Of a stretch of 44,092 nt of DNA, positions 40,011 to 44,092 are shown one piece after another. Below the pieces are notes generated by a model. That model did not search any database. It worked only from the letters and a program-made list of their open reading frames with translations, and was not told the origin of the DNA. Made by a program: the position numbers and the translations under genes. Position 1 is the first letter of the stretch; every line of letters starts with the position of its first letter. The stretch is from Bacillota bacterium (GTDB lineage: Bacteria > Bacillota > Clostridia > Acetivibrionales > DSM-1351): NCBI GenBank assembly GCA_023393115.1, contig JAEWMS010000015.1, positions 1-44,092 of the forward strand. Direction: 5' to 3'.

Positions 40011-40804
40011 CAAACTTCACGCTCCTTCTTATTTTTCAACCTGTTTTTTCTCTGCCATTCAAGTTTTGCACATTCATTAGTACAATATATTTTTCTTTCA
40101 TCTGTTCTTGTAATTTTAAAGTAACGGTCACATGAAGCACGTTGACATTTCTTGAATTTTGCATTCTGCGAAAAGGATAAGAAAAGTTCAAAACTCATTG
40201 CGCTTATTAAACTTGGTACATCCCAATGGCCAGAAAAATCATTTATATAAATCATAACGGGATCAATAAATTTCATTCTTTTGTTAATATACAGAGATAT
40301 TGCACTTCCTGAGCATAATGCTAGAGCTTCTATGCCTATTTTCCCACCAAAGTCTTTTAGATATGGATAGGTATCTTCAAACTCATTTTCCGGGATATAC
40401 TCATATAAATTTTTGAGATATTCTTTTAAATTATTATAGTTCAATTCATCCATAGCTTGTTTTAAATTAACCACAGTCCGCATTAACTCAATCTCAAATA
40501 TATAGTCAGATACAGGTTCTTTTTCTACATATGAATGAGGTGATCCATTATAACCAATCTGCAGCAGGCCATATTTGTTTACAAAACTTAATATCTTGGA
40601 TTCATCATTTGTGTCTATTGAAATAAAATCCATGAAAATAAGATCCTTTAGATCCGCTTGACTACCTAAACAATTATTAAATATTTTTTTTGCTTCAGAT
40701 TTTATTACAATTGTTCCAGGTATGACAGCTGGAGTTATATATCCATCTTTGATTATGTAGCGAGATAGCCGATTAGTGAAATTAAAACCACTATTAATAA
40801 CCAT
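40010..40804 (-). CDS. Zinc-finger protein of unknown function, 264 aa
   Basis: The C-terminal CQRASCDRYFKITRTDERKIYCTNECAKLEWQRKNR (about residues 220-255) has the C-x4-C...C-x3-C spacing of CGNR-like zinc fingers, followed by a basic tail. The N-terminal 200 residues are helical and not recognised. It precedes the integrase and is probably cotranscribed with it on the minus strand, a place often held by regulators. A clear Shine-Dalgarno (AGGAGGG) is present. DNA binding is an inference. Confidence 0.75.
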   Translation of the reverse strand: MVINSGFNFTNRLSRYIIKDGYITPAVIPGTIVIKSEAKKIFNNCLGSQADLKDLIFMDFISIDTNDESKILSFVNKYGLLQIGYNGSPHSYVEKEPVSDYIFEIELMRTVVNLKQAMDELNYNNLKEYLKNLYEYIPENEFEDTYPYLKDFGGKIGIEALALCSGSAISLYINKRMKFIDPVMIYINDFSGHWDVPSLISAMSFELFLSFSQNAKFKKCQRASCDRYFKITRTDERKIYCTNECAKLEWQRKNRLKNKKEREV

Positions 40805-40845
40805 ATAAACCCTCCTAAATTTTCGTTGAAGAATGATATTGATAA

Positions 40846-40873
40846 TTGAGGTTCTTCATGTTTTAAGTATAAT
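40846..40873 (+). promoter_or_regulatory. Predicted rightward promoter of element B
   Basis: TTGAGG (40846-40851) and TATAAT (40868-40873) are 16 bp apart, ahead of the HTH gene. TGAAGAA (40827-40833) and TTCTTCA (40852-40858) form an inverted repeat around the -35, a possible operator. Confidence 0.55.
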
Positions 40874-40919
40874 ATGTATATAGACAATAGACAAGCTTTT
40901 TTTGAAAGGTGGGTAAAAT

Positions 40920-41126
40920 ATGTATGCTAATCTCAGAAAAATAATAACTGAAAGAAATCTATCAGGTGCTAAACTATCGCGAATGGCGGATGTTTCACAG
41001 TCAGACTTTTACATGATGATGTCAGGAAAAAAACCAGCATTTCCTAATTGGAGGAAAAGGATAGCAGAAGCATTACAGATGCCTGAGGTTGAAGTATTCC
41101 CCGAGCATAATGTAAAGGAGGGGTGA
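40920..41126 (+). CDS. Small HTH (Cro/XRE-like) protein of element B
   Basis: The 68-residue protein has the helix-turn-helix MYANLRKIITERNLSGAKLSRMADVSQSDFYMMMSGKKPAFPNWRKRIAEALQMPEVEVFP, typical of small Cro-like regulators. AAAGGTGGG precedes the ATG. The next gene follows with almost no gap, in a rightward early operon. Confidence 0.85.
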   Translation: MYANLRKIITERNLSGAKLSRMADVSQSDFYMMMSGKKPAFPNWRKRIAEALQMPEVEVFPEHNVKEG

Positions 41127-41128
41127 TT

Positions 41129-41368
41129 ATGCGGCAACTGATGGATAAAAAAGAACTCATTGAGTATACGAATGGAAAGCTCCGTCCCGACACGTTGGGA
41201 AGATTGACCAGAGAAGGGCTAATACCGGTTGTAAAGTTTCCTGGTATACGTCGTTTTTTTTATGAAAAGGAAGCAATTGATAGGTGGCTGGATAGTTTAC
41301 TAACCAATCAATGTGAGCCTCAAAATGTCATTCATTATGAGAACCAAAGAAAAATTAAGGTGATTTAG
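41129..41368 (+). CDS. Excisionase-like HTH protein
   Basis: The 79-residue protein reads MRQLMDKKELIEYTNGKLRPDTLGRLTREGLIPVVKFPGIRRFFYEKEAIDRWLDSLL, a MerR-like winged HTH of the excisionase/HTH_17 family. Such proteins direct integrase towards excision or regulate early genes. GGAGGGG lies about 6 nt before ATG 41129; a GTG at 41123 is less well placed. Confidence 0.82.
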   Translation: MRQLMDKKELIEYTNGKLRPDTLGRLTREGLIPVVKFPGIRRFFYEKEAIDRWLDSLLTNQCEPQNVIHYENQRKIKVI

Positions 41369-41382
41369 GCGGGGTGGAGTTA

Positions 41383-43815
41383 ATGTCAAATTGGGGTAAC
41401 ATTCCAATTGAGCTCAGGGAAAAGCAGCAATGGGTATGCTGGGTTTTTGAAGATAGAGAGGGGAAACCTGCCAAAGTTCCAAAAAATCCAAACGGAACCG
41501 GAAATGCAATGCCCAATCAATCGAATACTTGGAGTACATTTAGTAAGGCAATAAAAAAAGTTGAAAGTAGAAATTACTCAGGAATAGGTTTTATGTTTAA
41601 TGGAAACGGGATCCTGGGTGTGGACCTTGACAAGTGCAGAGATCCTGAAACAGGATCATTAAATGAAGTGGCCAAAGATATTATCTCCATTTTGGATAGT
41701 TATACTGAAATAAGCCAGAGTGGAACCGGTATTCATATTATTTGCACAGGGAAGCTTCCGGAAGGTAAACGCCGAAAGGGATCCGTTGAGATGTATGAGA
41801 GTGGCCGCTTTTTTATTGTAACTGGGGACATAATTGATGATGGACATTCCACAATTGAAGAGCGCACCAGGGAGCTGGCCATTATCCATGAAAAATATCT
41901 GGAAGTACCAAAGGCCAACAAAAAGCCGACGCCGGCTGCCCCGATTGTTCCAGCAGATCTGTCCGAGGATGAACTTATTAAAAAAGCCATCAATGCAAAA
42001 AATGGTTATTTGTTTAAATCGCTAATGGACGGCACCTGGTCCGGCAACTATTCAAGCCAATCTGAAGCTGACTTGGCAATATGTAATATATTAGCTTTCT
42101 GGACCGGCAAGAATGAACAGATGATGCAGAGCATTATCCGCAGGTCATCTATATACAGGGGAAAATGGGATGAACGCCGAGGGCAACATACTTATGGTCA
42201 GATAACTATCAGGAAAGCTATTGCTGGTACAACTGAAGTTTATACTCCTCGAAAACCTAAAATAAAAAGCAGTACTCCTGAAACCGTTCCTCCTGATCAG
42301 GACCTTGGTTATGATAAGTTATATGGCCCTGTCGTAGATGAACCGATTGAGAATATATTCTATAGTGAAGATACGACAAGTGATTTGGGAAGGAGTAAGA
42401 TCTTTTCAAAAAAATATATGGAAAAGGTTTTATGGTGCCGAGATGCTCGCGACTGGTATGTGTGGGATGGACAAAAATGGGCTTCAGGTGCAGAAATGAA
42501 TGTGATGCAATTGGCAAAAGAATTGGTGCCCGAAATGATTATACATGCTAATAAATTTGTTGTAGCTGCTACTGGTGAGGAAGAGCTTAAAAAAGCGAAA
42601 TCCACATACCATGATACGCTTAAAGCAAAGACTGAACGGTGTATAAAGTCAATGATTGAATTGGCAAAGTCTGATCTGTTTGTGAATGCTGAAAAATTTG
42701 ATGCTGATCCTTTCCTCCTAAATTGTCAGAATGGTGTAGTTGATTTAAGGACCGGCCAATTACTGGCACATGATAGTAAGCTTTACTTATCAAAAGTGGT
42801 GAGGGCAAATTACATACCTGGGAGCACGTTCAGGCTATTTGGAAGCTTTTTGGAGTTAATAACTTGCAATGATAAGGAACTTCAAAATTACTTTCAGATT
42901 GTATGCGGAATGGCAGCTGTAGGCAAAGTATTTCATGAAGGAATAGCAATATTTCATGGCGGGGGACAGAATGGTAAATCTTCATTTCTTAACTGTATTT
43001 CTAAAGTATTCGGTGATTATTCCTGCAGCCTTAATCCAGAAATGCTTATGGCACAGAAGGACGGGAGGCAGCCAGTAGGAATAACTAAAATAGAAGGAAA
43101 ACGCTTTGTTACGGCAATTGAGACCGAGGAGGGACGAAGGCTTTCCGGTGCTATGTTAAAACAGCTTGCAAGTACAGATTTGATTACCGGTCGAGAGATG
43201 TACCAAAAGGAACGAAGTTTTCAGCCTACTCACACTTTAATTATGGCCACAAACCATTTGCCTAAAGTAGGGAGTATAGACACCGGTACATGGAGGAGAA
43301 TTGCTGTTGTTCCATTCAACGCAAATATAGAAGGGAAAAAGCAAATAAAGGATTATGCTGAATTATTGGCCAGAACAGATGGTGACGCGATCCTGACCTG
43401 GATCGTTGAGGGAGCACGGAGATACATAAAAAACAATTACCAAATTGATCTTCCTGAAGCTGTTAAGAATTATACTGCTGAATATAGAGAAGATGAAGAC
43501 TGGGTATCAAAATTTATTTCAGAATGTTGTGAAATCGGCAACTATGAGGAAGCCGGTAAGAAAATGTATGAAACATATAAAAAATGGTGTGATTCAACAA
43601 ATGAGTATGGTCGGAAACCGGGAGATTTTGCACAGTCTTTAAAAGCAAAAGGATTTGAAATTAAAAAGAAAAAGTACGGGAATTTTTGGATAGGGCTTAA
43701 AGTAAAAACAATTGTTTATGAAGGTTACTTAAAACAATACCATGCTAATAATACTTATGAAAATAGCCTGTTGGATGATGATGAGTTGGACTCGATCACT
43801 AGATCAAAAATGTAA
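41383..43815 (+). CDS. Prim-pol / SF3 helicase replication protein (P4/D5-type primase)
   Basis: The 810-residue protein probably initiates element replication by joining primase and helicase functions. The N-terminal prim-pol part has GVDLDKC (Asp81, Asp83), SGTGIHI (113-119) and EMYESGRFFIVTG (136-148). A D5_N-like region follows (about 340-500), then the SF3 helicase with Walker A GGGQNGKSS (526-534), Walker B-like FVTAIETEE, sensor LIMATNHLPKV and an Arg finger region DTGTWRRI. The C-terminus has a winged-helix-like part. ATG 41383 follows GGGGTGGAG by 3-4 nt. Phages, satellites and plasmids all carry such genes. Confidence 0.92.
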   Translation: MSNWGNIPIELREKQQWVCWVFEDREGKPAKVPKNPNGTGNAMPNQSNTWSTFSKAIKKVESRNYSGIGFMFNGNGILGVDLDKCRDPETGSLNEVAKDIISILDSYTEISQSGTGIHIICTGKLPEGKRRKGSVEMYESGRFFIVTGDIIDDGHSTIEERTRELAIIHEKYLEVPKANKKPTPAAPIVPADLSEDELIKKAINAKNGYLFKSLMDGTWSGNYSSQSEADLAICNILAFWTGKNEQMMQSIIRRSSIYRGKWDERRGQHTYGQITIRKAIAGTTEVYTPRKPKIKSSTPETVPPDQDLGYDKLYGPVVDEPIENIFYSEDTTSDLGRSKIFSKKYMEKVLWCRDARDWYVWDGQKWASGAEMNVMQLAKELVPEMIIHANKFVVAATGEEELKKAKSTYHDTLKAKTERCIKSMIELAKSDLFVNAEKFDADPFLLNCQNGVVDLRTGQLLAHDSKLYLSKVVRANYIPGSTFRLFGSFLELITCNDKELQNYFQIVCGMAAVGKVFHEGIAIFHGGGQNGKSSFLNCISKVFGDYSCSLNPEMLMAQKDGRQPVGITKIEGKRFVTAIETEEGRRLSGAMLKQLASTDLITGREMYQKERSFQPTHTLIMATNHLPKVGSIDTGTWRRIAVVPFNANIEGKKQIKDYAELLARTDGDAILTWIVEGARRYIKNNYQIDLPEAVKNYTAEYREDEDWVSKFISECCEIGNYEEAGKKMYETYKKWCDSTNEYGRKPGDFAQSLKAKGFEIKKKKYGNFWIGLKVKTIVYEGYLKQYHANNTYENSLLDDDELDSITRSKM

Positions 43816-43910
43816 AGGTGGAAGATGGTGGAGGTTAATCCGCAAAGTTTTCTATATATATTTCCTCTATAGAATATTTTACTTTTTATCTTCCTTCATG
43901 TTCCACCTTT
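43814..43910 (+). repeat. Long inverted repeat after the replication gene
   Basis: AAAGGTGGAA (43814-43823) is perfectly complementary to TTCCACCTTT (43901-43910), and GGAAGAT (43820-43826) can pair with ATCTTCC (43888-43894). Between them is AT-rich DNA. A smaller hairpin AAGTCCTT/AAGGGCTT is near 43929-43951. The remaining bases to 44092 contain no gene I can support. Confidence 0.55.
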
Positions 43911-44092
43911 ATTAAGAAAAAAGAATAAAGTCCTTATAAATAAAGGGCTTGAGGGATTATTAAGCGATAGTGTTAACTAAGCTATGAAAAATTGAAGTTG
44001 ATAGTATTGAACTTTGAAAAGTGAAGAGTATACCTAAGAATTAAAAATTTTTAGTAGCAGTTTCCGCATTTATTCCACGGTCCTCTTGCCAA

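Overview
The window looks like a low-GC, anaerobic, spore-forming member of the Clostridia. The nadABC operon, an alpha/beta-type small acid-soluble spore protein and a 2Fe superoxide reductase support this. A mesophilic cellulolytic clostridium (Ruminiclostridium-like) is my best guess from general resemblance, not from a search. The left half is chromosomal backbone; the right half is accessory DNA at the 3' end of a tRNA-Arg gene.

Backbone (1-20980). A truncated 5S rRNA is followed by nadA-nadB-nadC, which makes quinolinate and nicotinate mononucleotide. Then come a spore protein gene, a diacylglycerol-kinase-family lipid kinase, deoC, desulfoferrodoxin (minus strand), sfsA-yjbQ, and a maltodextrin locus. 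That locus has a divergent LacI-type repressor, a lipoprotein binding protein, two permeases and a cytoplasmic GH13 enzyme, with two near-identical 18-bp operators around the promoter. Small unknown genes, an AraC/GyrI-like regulator, a MarR regulator with a metallo-beta-lactamase-fold enzyme, an HNH-like protein and an M23 peptidase follow. Two long intergenic regions (3.87-4.00 kb and 8.81-9.14 kb) are packed with DnaA boxes, although no dnaA or dnaN is nearby.

Element A (about 20982-38515). It is bracketed by two directly repeated copies of a tRNA-Arg(CCT) 3' end. Inside are an NHL-repeat protein, a 54-codon ORF whose start looks like an integrase N-terminus, an ImmA/XRE pair, a divergent sigma-like activator, and a contractile-tail gene set in PBSX order (xkdI to xkdU). 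Fibre, small tail-end proteins, amidase and holin follow. Terminase, portal, capsid, head-completion and replication genes are absent. The simplest reading is a domesticated prophage now encoding an R-type tailocin (phage-tail-like bacteriocin).

The tail operon carries several RNA-level signals: a duplicated, terminator-bearing leader; a structured leader with a perfect 10-nt anti-Shine-Dalgarno before the sheath gene; a -1 frameshift site in the tail chaperone gene; and an intrinsic terminator inside the frameshift extension, just before the tape measure gene. Together they could set the ratio of sheath, tube, chaperone and tape measure.

Element B (about 38516 to beyond the right end). A second integrated element abuts element A at the same tRNA core. 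It has a tyrosine integrase, a zinc-finger protein, a small HTH protein, an excisionase-like protein and a prim-pol/SF3 helicase. Its right end, and presumably the intact tRNA-Arg gene, lie outside the window.
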